Source: JBBBNV01 sp037137075 (lineage in GTDB: Bacteria; Bacillota; Bacilli; Paenibacillales; NBRC-103111). Taken from it: DNA of 64,000 nt. Made by a program: the position numbers and the translations under genes. Under the pieces are notes generated by a model. The model saw only the letters and a list, made by a program, of their open reading frames with translations, was not told the DNA's origin and did not search any database. Positions 8,249-15,809 of the stretch are shown piece after piece. Every line of letters begins with the position of its first letter. Position 1 is the first letter of the stretch. The stretch spans positions 1 through 64,000 of the forward strand of contig NZ_JBBBNV010000006.1 in the NCBI RefSeq assembly GCF_037137075.1, written 5' to 3'.

Positions 8249-8326
8249 GGCGTGCGATTCGTTTCTCCGTCAGGGGATGCTGCTGGTCTTTGGTTGTTTG
8301 TCAGGTTTAGTATAGCTCCAGCCGGA

Positions 8327-9121
8327 CTAGCTTGTAATCTGCATCCGTGTCAATGCGCCTTCAAAGGATACATCGATGGAATTGTTGCCGGTAACATAGC
8401 GCCACAGCTTGGCCCGGAGAATATGCTCATTGCGGGACTCGTCTCCCTGCCAAGGGTAGTTGGCGTTGTAAATGATGTCGCGGACTTCCTTGCTGTCATA
8501 GCCGTCCGTATTGAACAGGTTGCGCTGCTCGCAGCCGGGACGAAGCCGGAGCTTGAACACATAGCGGGTGCGGTCCGTCGCGTTCGGCATGGCGGCATGC
8601 CAAATACCGTGATGAAGAATTGCAATCGTGCCGGCCTTGCAGGCGAGCTGCTTCTGGCCGACGATATTTTTGTAGCGGCCGATGCTGAAGTTGCTCACCT
8701 TGCGCAGATGGGATCCAGGTAAAATAATGGTCGGCCCCATCTCAATCGGAGTGTCGTGTGAGAAATAAAACGCCTGCACATCGAAGCCGTACGGACGCGT
8801 GTCAATCACAGAGTCCTGATGCCAGTTCTGGGCGGTCGCTTTTTCCGGCTTAACGATATGCATAAACGAATGGTCATATACGGGATTTGGACCGACGAAG
8901 CTTTGCAGCGCCCCTTTCACCTGCGGAAGCTCGAAGATGTCCTGTATCCGCTTCGATTCCGTCCAAAACCTGGCGCTGCCCTCGCTGTATTGGCGCTGCT
9001 CCGCATACACGGCCTCATTATATTCGGCAGGCACCATTTCCGGCAGCAGCAGGTAGCCGTCGCTGACGAAGCGGGCCATTTGCTCGGCATTGAGCAGATG
9101 CTTCCGTTCTGCATTACCCAT
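8327..9121 (-). CDS. Phytanoyl-CoA dioxygenase (PhyH) family oxygenase
   Basis: 264-residue non-haem iron, 2-oxoglutarate dependent oxygenase of the PhyH superfamily. The iron-binding triad is visible: HxD in NWHQDSVID and a distal His in LHHGIWHAAMPN, followed by the Arg-rich RYVFKLRLR strand that contacts 2-oxoglutarate in the family. Substrate unknown; relatives hydroxylate small metabolites. ATG at 9121 has AAAGGAAAG upstream and overlaps by eight bases the stop of a small gene (9114-9290), so the two are coupled. It is divergent from a truncated AraC gene. Confidence 0.85.
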   Translation of the reverse strand: MGNAERKHLLNAEQMARFVSDGYLLLPEMVPAEYNEAVYAEQRQYSEGSARFWTESKRIQDIFELPQVKGALQSFVGPNPVYDHSFMHIVKPEKATAQNWHQDSVIDTRPYGFDVQAFYFSHDTPIEMGPTIILPGSHLRKVSNFSIGRYKNIVGQKQLACKAGTIAILHHGIWHAAMPNATDRTRYVFKLRLRPGCEQRNLFNTDGYDSKEVRDIIYNANYPWQGDESRNEHILRAKLWRYVTGNNSIDVSFEGALTRMQITS

Positions 9122-9290
9122 GAACAATCACTTTCCTTTCCAGTACGTATTCGTAAGGCAGGTGGCCCAAATCATGCTCAAAGCCGGTCCGGAATACCGG
9201 AAGCGCAGGGCTTTGCAGCACGTTCCAGCCCTCGCGCATGGCGGCGAGGACCGAATTGTAAAGCGGCTCCTGCTGGTCGCCGGTTTGCAT
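9114..9290 (-). CDS. 58-residue conserved-looking small protein upstream of the oxygenase
   Basis: A short frame beginning MQTGDQQEPLYNSVLAAMRE and ending VLERKVIVHG. GGAGGATGAG stands ten bases before its ATG, and its stop (TAA 9116-9114) overlaps the oxygenase start by eight bases, the layout of a coupled gene pair. The sequence has the composition of a folded protein (Trp, Tyr, Pro and charged residues well spread). I do not recognise a family. The overlap suggests that its product works with, or is produced in fixed ratio to, the dioxygenase. Confidence 0.6.
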   Translation of the reverse strand: MQTGDQQEPLYNSVLAAMREGWNVLQSPALPVFRTGFEHDLGHLPYEYVLERKVIVHG

Positions 9291-9318
9291 TTGAATCTCA
9301 TCCTCCGCTTATACCCGC

Positions 9319-10053
9319 ATGTACCTGATTACCGAAGGCGAGGGCTGGATTCGCATTCGCGGCCACGATTATGCCCCGCAGCCCGGACAGCTCTTTATTG
9401 TGCCGGCCGGGGAGCGCGTGTCCTTCGCGACAACCAATCCGGATCATACACTCGGTAAATATTGGTGCCATTGTACGGCAACGGCAGGAGAGATGAACCT
9501 GTTCCGGCTGCTGCAGCTTCCTGTCCAAATCGACGTGCCGGACATGCCCGAAGCCATTAGGCTGTTTGAACGGCTGATCGAGCAGCACCAAAGCAAGGAG
9601 ATCACCTCCACACTGCGGGTAAAGGCTGCGCTTCTGGAAATTATTAGCGCCTATCTTGAAGGCTGTCCCCCGGAGGAGGTCCGGCTGGCCTCCTACGAAT
9701 CGACGGAGAAGCTCAACGCTGTTCTAAGGCACATCGAGGACCACTTGGCGGAGGAAATGACGCTGGAGCAGCTGGCCCGGCTGGTGCATTTGCATCCGAA
9801 CTATTTTGTCCGCTTCTTCAAAACGATGCTCGGCGAGCCGCCAATCCAGTACATTAACCGGATGCGGATGGAGAAGGCCAAGCTGCTGCTCTCCCAGACC
9901 GGAGCGCCTGTATCTGAAATCGCGGATGCCGTCGGATTGAGTTTTTTTTACTTCTCCCGGCTGTTTAAGCAGTATTCGGGCTTCGCGCCGACGGAGTACC
10001 GCAGGCAGCTGCAGGGGCGGAACAGAGATGAAACGGACAGGATTTTACCATGA
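9319..10053 (+). CDS. AraC family regulator, apparently 5'-truncated
   Basis: The frame contains most of an AraC protein: a cupin-type sensing domain that begins abruptly at its first strands (MYLITEGEGWIRIRG) and two C-terminal HTH motifs (about 140-235, with EIADAVGLSFFYFSRLFKQYSG). Relatives normally carry 30-45 more residues ahead of this point. An in-frame TGA stands nine codons upstream, there is no ribosome binding site before the ATG, and the 28 bp to the divergent small gene leave no room for a promoter. It is therefore likely a broken regulator of the neighbouring oxygenase, or starts internally (ATG 9493 with AGGAG). Confidence 0.6.
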   Translation: MYLITEGEGWIRIRGHDYAPQPGQLFIVPAGERVSFATTNPDHTLGKYWCHCTATAGEMNLFRLLQLPVQIDVPDMPEAIRLFERLIEQHQSKEITSTLRVKAALLEIISAYLEGCPPEEVRLASYESTEKLNAVLRHIEDHLAEEMTLEQLARLVHLHPNYFVRFFKTMLGEPPIQYINRMRMEKAKLLLSQTGAPVSEIADAVGLSFFYFSRLFKQYSGFAPTEYRRQLQGRNRDETDRILP

Positions 10054-10160
10054 TGTATTCTTCCGGCCCAGCACGATCGGGATTACAAAAACAGAGGATG
10101 CAGGAAACATTGTTCAATGAGCCGGCTTGAGGCGTTGCTGACTGCATCAAGCCGGACAGC

Positions 10161-11111
10161 TTATTTCGCTGCCGGGGCGCTGTCTCGTATTAGAGACCGA
10201 TGCGGGCTTTTGGAGCCGCTGAAGCTGACCCCTATAACCCCGGCAATGACCATAGCCCCGCCGAGGAAATGGAAATACGCCAGCTGCTCATGCAGCACAA
10301 TGGCGCCGCCGGCCATCGTAATTACGGTAGCCAGATTGTTGAAGACGCTCATTTTGGAGGCTTCCATCTGAGAAAGCACATAGTTTGAGCTGAGCGAGGA
10401 GCCGAGAGAGCCCAGAATGCCCAGATACAGAATGGACCCGATGAATGACGGACTGGCGAACGGGTCGAAATAATGGCCTAAGGAGCCTTCGGCCGCATGC
10501 CGGACAACCGACATGCCATTAAACAGGACAAAGCCGAGCGCCGACATAATAAACGTCATGTCCAGCAGGTGGTACTGCTGCGCCAGGCGGCGGGCCATCA
10601 CACCGTACACAGCGGAAGACAGCGCCGAGATGAGAACAAGCGCAACCCCGATTGTACTGGTCGCTTCAAGCTGAATCCCCTTCAGCAGAAAGACGAATAT
10701 CACGCCCGTCACGGACAGCAGGGTGAACAGCTTTTGCAGCCAAGTGGAGCGTTCCTTCAAAAAGAGGGAAGCCAGTAGCATTGTAAAAATCGGCACCGTG
10801 GCATGAATAATGCCCGCCTCCGATGAGGTCGTGTAGACAAGCCCGAACGTCTGGAAGGTAAAAAACAGGGCCGGGTAAAAGACAGCCAAGGGCACAAGCC
10901 CCCAAAGCTCCTTCCACCGGATTCGGATACGGCGCCGGGCCAGGAAGAGTGCGGCGGCCGCCGCAATCAGAGAAATGGTGAAACGGTGTGCCAATGTGTC
11001 AATCGGGTGTGAGGCCTCCAAAGCCAGCTTCACAAATAGAAACGAAAGCCCGATCATCAGGGCGTACAGTATTGCGGCGGCATAAACCCGCTTGGTTGCG
11101 GTTATATTCAT
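10161..11111 (-). CDS. EamA/DMT family transporter
   Basis: 316-residue inner membrane protein with two EamA repeats (about 10-140 and 160-300) and ten hydrophobic helices, beginning MNITATKRVYAAAILYALM. DMT proteins of this class export amino acids or other metabolites; the substrate cannot be read from sequence. It is divergent from a MocR-type regulator, a very common pairing in which the regulator controls the exporter in response to an amino compound or pyridoxal phosphate. Confidence 0.85.
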   Translation of the reverse strand: MNITATKRVYAAAILYALMIGLSFLFVKLALEASHPIDTLAHRFTISLIAAAAALFLARRRIRIRWKELWGLVPLAVFYPALFFTFQTFGLVYTTSSEAGIIHATVPIFTMLLASLFLKERSTWLQKLFTLLSVTGVIFVFLLKGIQLEATSTIGVALVLISALSSAVYGVMARRLAQQYHLLDMTFIMSALGFVLFNGMSVVRHAAEGSLGHYFDPFASPSFIGSILYLGILGSLGSSLSSNYVLSQMEASKMSVFNNLATVITMAGGAIVLHEQLAYFHFLGGAMVIAGVIGVSFSGSKSPHRSLIRDSAPAAK

Positions 11112-11195
11112 CAGAAAATCTCCTTTCCATGTCCGTGCTGTATGCAGGCTTCAATATCGGCCGTCACTGTAATCGTAATGTCCCGGGGCATATGT

Positions 11196-11230
11196 TACAA
11201 TGTGAAAAAGGCTAAACTGTACCGGTACAG
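11196..11230. promoter_or_regulatory. Promoter element and perfect palindrome upstream of the MocR gene
   Basis: TACAAT at 11196-11201 is a good -10 for the plus strand. CTGTACCGGTACAG at 11217-11230 is a perfect 14-bp palindrome lying about ten bases after the expected transcription start and just before the ribosome binding site. It is the likely autoregulatory operator of the GntR/MocR regulator. Confidence 0.5.
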
Positions 11231-11245
11231 AATAGGAGGATCACC

Positions 11246-12613
11246 GTGCACAAATATATGCGGCTGCTTAGCGAGCTGGAAGCCTTCATACAGAGCGGCG
11301 CGTTCGGACAGAGCGGCAAGCTTCCGTCGATACGGATGCTGGCAGAGCAGCACCAGTGCAGCAAAAGCACCGTTATCGAGGCGCTGGAGGAGCTTGAACG
11401 GCGGCATGTGATTTATTCTGTGCCGAGAAGCGGCTATTATGTTGTTCAAACCAGCAGCAAACGCCAGATCAAGGGAGCACAGCGAATTGATTTTGCCGCT
11501 TCTGCGCCGGACCCGGACGTATTCCCGTATCTTGATTTTCAGCACTGTATTAATAAAGCCATCGATACGTACAAGAACGACTTGTTTATTTACGGGACCG
11601 CCAGCGGACTGCCGTCGCTGCTCACTGTGCTGCATAAGCAATTAGCCGGCATGCAGGTATTTGCTCCCGAACGCAATATGGTTATTACCTCGGGCGTACA
11701 GCAAGCGCTGGCGTTGCTTGCGGCAATTCCTTTCCCGAACGGCAAGCGGACGGTGCTTATCGAGCAGCCCGGCTATCATTTGTTCATCGAGCACTTGCTG
11801 ACACACCAGATCCCGGTCAGAGGCATTGCCAGAACAGCGGCAGGTGTGGATATGGAGGAGCTGGAAAGATTGTTCCGCACCGGGGATATCAAATTTTTTT
11901 ATACGATGCCCCGGTTCCACAGCCCGCTGGGAAGCTCGTTTACGAATCAGCAGAAGAAGCAGATCGCAGCCTTGGCCCGCAAATACGATGTGTACGTGGC
12001 TGAGGATGATTATATGGCCGATATGGAGCAGGACAGCAAGGCCGATCCGATGCACGCGTATGACCGGGCCGAGCGGGTGATTTATTTAAAAAGCTATTCC
12101 AAAATTATTTTTCCCGGCCTGCGTGTCGGCCTGGCCGTCCTCCCGGAGGCGCTGGTCGGGGTGTTCAGACACTATAAGCGCACGATGGATATTGACAGCT
12201 CAATGCTGTCCCAGGGGGCCTTGGAAATTTATTTGAAAAGCGGGATGTTCGACCGGCACAGACAAAAAATACGCCAGTCCTACACGCGCAGGGCGGAGCT
12301 GCTGGCAGCGGCCTTAGAGCAGGAGGCTGCAGGGAGCGGGGGTGCCTTCTCTTATACGGCTTCGAAGCAGCCTGGCATGCATACGCATCTTGTGCTGGAC
12401 GAATCCATACGGGTTCCGAACATGATCAGCCGCTTGCATAAAAAGGCGGTCCTGCTGGAAACCATCGACAAGCATTATTTGCCTTTATTCCAAATGGGCA
12501 ACCTGCTGAAGCTGAATGTAAGCAACGTGCAGGAACCGGACATTGAGCCGGGCATCCGGCTGCTGGCAGGGGAGCTGCGCAGGGAGTGGACCAAGCGGGG
12601 GAGCCGCCATTAA
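11246..12613 (+). CDS. MocR family regulator (GntR HTH fused to aminotransferase domain)
   Basis: 455 residues. The N-terminal winged helix (about 1-72) has the GntR pattern KLPSIRMLAEQHQCSKSTV. The rest is a fold-type I aminotransferase domain with the PLP-binding Lys in YLKSYSKIIFPGLRVG and a conserved Asp/Tyr region in VAEDDYMADM. Such proteins use PLP bound to the aminotransferase fold as a sensor for amino compounds. GTG start at 11246 with AGGAGG eight bases ahead. Divergent from the DMT transporter, which is its likely target. Confidence 0.9.
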   Translation: MHKYMRLLSELEAFIQSGAFGQSGKLPSIRMLAEQHQCSKSTVIEALEELERRHVIYSVPRSGYYVVQTSSKRQIKGAQRIDFAASAPDPDVFPYLDFQHCINKAIDTYKNDLFIYGTASGLPSLLTVLHKQLAGMQVFAPERNMVITSGVQQALALLAAIPFPNGKRTVLIEQPGYHLFIEHLLTHQIPVRGIARTAAGVDMEELERLFRTGDIKFFYTMPRFHSPLGSSFTNQQKKQIAALARKYDVYVAEDDYMADMEQDSKADPMHAYDRAERVIYLKSYSKIIFPGLRVGLAVLPEALVGVFRHYKRTMDIDSSMLSQGALEIYLKSGMFDRHRQKIRQSYTRRAELLAAALEQEAAGSGGAFSYTASKQPGMHTHLVLDESIRVPNMISRLHKKAVLLETIDKHYLPLFQMGNLLKLNVSNVQEPDIEPGIRLLAGELRREWTKRGSRH

Positions 12614-12795
12614 AACGGGGGAATCCCGTATCATGTCCTTGCGGCTATCACTGGAGAAAGTCAGGAACGGCCAAGGAACATCTGCCATCTGCCCTCTAGC
12701 TGTACAAAGGTGAAAAATCCTGCGACCTGCGGAGGTTTGTCCGTCTTAATGGGCAAGGAAGTCCAATTATCCGCAGTAAGCGCCGTAGAGTGGCA

Positions 12796-12830
12796 TTGAC
12801 TTCCCTTTATCTTGTGATTAAAATCACAAG
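12796..12830 (+). promoter_or_regulatory. Promoter with embedded FNR/CRP-type palindrome
   Basis: TTGACT (12796-12801), 17-bp spacer, TAAAAT (12819-12824). The -10 lies inside CTTGTGATTAAAATCACAAG (12811-12830), a 9+2+9 perfect inverted repeat containing exact TGTGA-N6-TCACA (12813-12828). Overlap with the -10 would make the bound factor a repressor of the DUF1904 gene. Confidence 0.55.
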
Positions 12831-12861
12831 TATACAACACAAGCGAAATGAAGGGATTCCA

Positions 12862-13200
12862 TTGCCATTTTTACGCTTTTCCGGCTTTCAAAACCGGTTC
12901 CTGCAAAATATCGCCCCTCAGCTGATTGAGGAATTTTCCCGTCTTGTTCATATTCCCCAAGAGAAAGTCAAGATTGAGCTTGCAGCGATTGAGGCAATTA
13001 CGAATTCTCCGCGTTCCGTCGAAATCCTGATGTTTCCGCGGGCACAGGAAATTCATGACGCCATCGCATCCAAAATGAATGCTCTTCTGCAGCAGTTTGG
13101 CTATGAAAATGTCCATATTTATTTCGTAATGCTGGCCCCGACGCTATACTACATGGAAGGCCGGCCGCTGCAGAGCGTTTCAACTGAAATGGGCGTTTAG
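12862..13200 (+). CDS. DUF1904 family protein
   Basis: 112-residue small cytoplasmic protein. It matches DUF1904 throughout: start PFLRFSGFQNR, middle SVEILMFPRAQEIHD, end VHIYFVMLAPTLYYMEGRPL. The family resembles the tautomerase/MIF fold in size and secondary structure, but the Pro1 is displaced and no function is established. TTG at 12862 preceded by GAAGGGA is preferred because it gives the family N-terminus; the longer frame begins inside the promoter. Its promoter carries an FNR/CRP-type palindrome. Confidence 0.75.
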   Translation: MPFLRFSGFQNRFLQNIAPQLIEEFSRLVHIPQEKVKIELAAIEAITNSPRSVEILMFPRAQEIHDAIASKMNALLQQFGYENVHIYFVMLAPTLYYMEGRPLQSVSTEMGV

Positions 13201-13220
13201 ATGAATACCCAAAATGTAAA

Positions 13221-13265
13221 AAGAACCTCCGGAGCCGCTTGGCAGCTTCGGAGGTTCTTGCTCGT
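13221..13265 (-). terminator. Terminator of the MORN/DUF4280 operon
   Basis: AAGAACCTCCG (13221-13231) pairs perfectly with CGGAGGTTCTT (13249-13259). On the minus strand the stem is followed by TTTTTAC, so it ends the minus-strand MORN operon; it may also end DUF1904 transcription. The arm resembles the outer arm of the inverted repeat at 8132-8248. Confidence 0.75.
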
Positions 13266-13314
13266 TGGCGGAGCCGTGCCGGATTGTCCATCGGACTAGA
13301 CATGGATCCGCTGC

Positions 13315-15183
13315 TTATTCACTAGCCGCAGCCGTAATTTCGGCCCGGACAGCCTTCTTATTCACAAACGTGATTTTGAAAAAGCTGTTGTCCCACAGAT
13401 ACAAATTGCTGTATTGATCCGGGTCAGTCTGGATGACAGACTTGGTCAAAGCCAGTTGCTTCGGATCAGCCGCGTTCAGCTCGGCCAGATGTGTCTCCAG
13501 GCGGGTATCCAAATCGGCGGCTTTGGCCGCATCGGTAATTTGAACGGAATCCACGAAGGTTTCCTTCGGATTCAAATCCGACAGCTTAATAACGAAGGAA
13601 AGCCCGAAATCGCGGTACGTGCTTACTAATTGCGGGCTCGCTCCCGGAGCGGGGAGGATGGCCCCGGCATTTCCGGTTTTTCCGGCATCGCCACCGGCAG
13701 GGGCTGTCTGGCCGCCGGCCGATGCGATTTTGACCGCGCCCGCGCCGACGGTTTTGCTGGACCCGGAGGAGGTGCCGGCTCCGGGTCCGCCTGCTTCCGA
13801 AGCGGCAGCCGCGCTTGTGCCGGCCGAAGCGATCGTAACGGAGCCCGTACCGGTAGTTTTGTTCAATCCGGCTGTGGCTGCGGCTGCGCTTGTTCCAGCG
13901 GCTCCAGTCCCGCCAGTGCTCGGGGAGGTCCCCGCAGGAGCCCCGGAGCCGACAGCATCCGCTGCCGGTGTCAAGCCTGACGGCTCCACGATGGCCGTTT
14001 CGGTCGGCTTGCCGAGCAGCTCCTCCAGCTTGGCCCCTGTTAAGCCGATGAAGGCGGTGTAATCCGGCTGGTTTTGCTTGAAATAGCCTTTGAAGGAAGG
14101 CTTGCCGTCCTTATTGAGCAGCTCGCCGAGTCCGTCATACTGACCGGCGGCGAAGCGGCCCTTGTAGATCGGGTAGCCTTCTTCGGAAAAACGCTGTCCT
14201 TCGCCGTCATATTGCCCGGCGACAAACGAGCCGGTGTACTTGGGCTTGCCGTCCTCGTACAGCGCCTGGCCTTGCCCGCTGTATTGGCCGCCTGCGAACT
14301 GGCCTTTGTAGCGGACCATACCGCTGGTGTAATATTCGGTCGCTTCCCCGGTCAGCACGCCGTTGCTGAAGGCCCCTTCATACACGACAATCCCGTCCTG
14401 GTTCAGCAGCTTGCCCGTTCCGTTATATTTTCCGGCCACGAACTGGCCCTGATACTTGATAGCGGCTCCGCCGGGATAATATTCGATGCCTTCTCCCGAA
14501 TAAACGCCGTTCATAAATCCGCCTTCGTACATCAGCTTGCCGTTTTCGTCGAACAGCTTGCCGCCCTTGCCGCCCGGCTGGCCGGCCTGGAACTCGCCCT
14601 GATATTTGATCTGCTTGTCGGGGTAAAACAGCGTGCCTTGTCCGGCATACAGCCCTTCCGCAAAAGCGCCTGTGTATAAAAGCTGCCCGCTTTCACTGTA
14701 GGCATCTCCGCTTTTCAGCTGCCCTTGGTCAAACTCGCCCTGCTGGATGACGGTCCCCTTGCCGTCCAGCAGCTTGCCGGGACCCTGGTACACTCCCTCG
14801 GCGAGCGCTCCCTCATACTTCAAGGCGCCGCTTTCGTCCACAATCCTGGCTTTGCCGCTGAAGGCCAGCGCTTTTTCAGACTGCTCCTGCAGGACTGTGG
14901 TCCGGTTCAGCCATTTATTGACGAAGGCGGGCGGTTTAATGAAGATAAAAAACACAAGCACCAGCACGACCAGAATGAGGATGACAATTAATTTTTTGGA
15001 TATGTAGTAATTCCCTAGCGGCACATAGCTGGCTTTCGTAATTTCCTTGGCGCCGAGTATTTTTTTGAATTCGGCTTTGATGCGCTTGACAATTAGCTTG
15101 GGGAGGCTGTTCGCGCGTTTGAGAGGAAGCAAGATGCGTTTTTGGATGGGCGCGATAAACGGCTTAATGATACTTTCAATCAA
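13315..15183 (-). CDS. Membrane-anchored MORN-repeat protein with low-complexity tail
   Basis: 622 residues. A basic N-terminus (1-60) precedes one membrane helix (about 64-83). Residues about 105-390 hold around a dozen MORN-type units (pattern YxGxFxxGxxxGxGxL). A Gly/Ala/Ser/Thr-rich linker (about 410-520) contains an imperfectly duplicated block, and a mixed alpha/beta C-terminal domain follows. MORN units bind lipids or serve as elongated scaffolds in other organisms. The gene is 28 bp after the DUF4280 gene on the same strand and ends before a strong terminator. Function unknown; a cell-surface scaffold is the natural guess. Confidence 0.8.
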   Translation of the reverse strand: MIESIIKPFIAPIQKRILLPLKRANSLPKLIVKRIKAEFKKILGAKEITKASYVPLGNYYISKKLIVILILVVLVLVFFIFIKPPAFVNKWLNRTTVLQEQSEKALAFSGKARIVDESGALKYEGALAEGVYQGPGKLLDGKGTVIQQGEFDQGQLKSGDAYSESGQLLYTGAFAEGLYAGQGTLFYPDKQIKYQGEFQAGQPGGKGGKLFDENGKLMYEGGFMNGVYSGEGIEYYPGGAAIKYQGQFVAGKYNGTGKLLNQDGIVVYEGAFSNGVLTGEATEYYTSGMVRYKGQFAGGQYSGQGQALYEDGKPKYTGSFVAGQYDGEGQRFSEEGYPIYKGRFAAGQYDGLGELLNKDGKPSFKGYFKQNQPDYTAFIGLTGAKLEELLGKPTETAIVEPSGLTPAADAVGSGAPAGTSPSTGGTGAAGTSAAAATAGLNKTTGTGSVTIASAGTSAAAASEAGGPGAGTSSGSSKTVGAGAVKIASAGGQTAPAGGDAGKTGNAGAILPAPGASPQLVSTYRDFGLSFVIKLSDLNPKETFVDSVQITDAAKAADLDTRLETHLAELNAADPKQLALTKSVIQTDPDQYSNLYLWDNSFFKITFVNKKAVRAEITAAASE

Positions 15184-15211
15184 TCCAATCGCTCCTTAGG
15201 CTGCCGTTGTA

Positions 15212-15598
15212 TTAAGGCACCTGAATGGTCATTTGTCCCGGGTTCGTAATCTGGATGACGCCGCCCCAGTTGCACATGCATTTGGAGCTGTTGTTCAGTG
15301 CGGGCATGTTGCCGACAAGAACGGTAGGGGAGCCGGGCGCCCATGGCGCAGCGGTTACCGGGATGCACGGCATCGGAGTCAGCGCGCCCAAGGCGGCGGC
15401 GGTGGCTGCCGCAACCTGCGGATTGGCGATGGAGCTGCACATGCCGAAGGGCAAGATGTTCGCCATCGGCTTATTGTCCATAATATTGGCAATCGGCATG
15501 CTCGTCATGACCCGGTTGGCCGGCAGTACCATTAGCGTTGAAGGCGCGGCGCCGAAGCTGCACTGAAGCATAGCCCCGCCGCAAACCAGTTGTCCCAT
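15212..15598 (-). CDS. DUF4280 (PAAR-like) protein
   Basis: 128-residue protein matching DUF4280: start MGQLVCGGAMLQCSFG, a middle IMDNKPMANILPFGMCSS, then CIPVTAAPWAPGS and the closing CMCNWGGVIQITNPGQ. DUF4280 is related to PAAR spike-tip proteins of contractile injection machines, and several Cys residues may hold a metal or disulfide. ATG at 15598 has AGGAGGACG eight bases ahead. It is the first gene of a two-gene unit with the MORN protein, divergent from the TolC-like gene. No sheath, tube or baseplate genes are in the window. Confidence 0.82.
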   Translation of the reverse strand: MGQLVCGGAMLQCSFGAAPSTLMVLPANRVMTSMPIANIMDNKPMANILPFGMCSSIANPQVAAATAAALGALTPMPCIPVTAAPWAPGSPTVLVGNMPALNNSSKCMCNWGGVIQITNPGQMTIQVP

Positions 15599-15809
15599 AG
15601 GCGTCCTCCTTTTTACCATAAAAAAGCAGATGAACCGTCCCGGTTTTCATGAAAGCGTCCGGGCTTGACTTTTCAGTTTAATACTACTACAGGCGGGGAA
15701 TAGGGGCAACAAAAGTTCGACATTTTTAGGGAAAAAACAATTTATAACCCGTGACTTTTGTAGTACTATGATTATCAGTAGCATTTTTTGTCATTAGGAG
15801 TGATACGGA

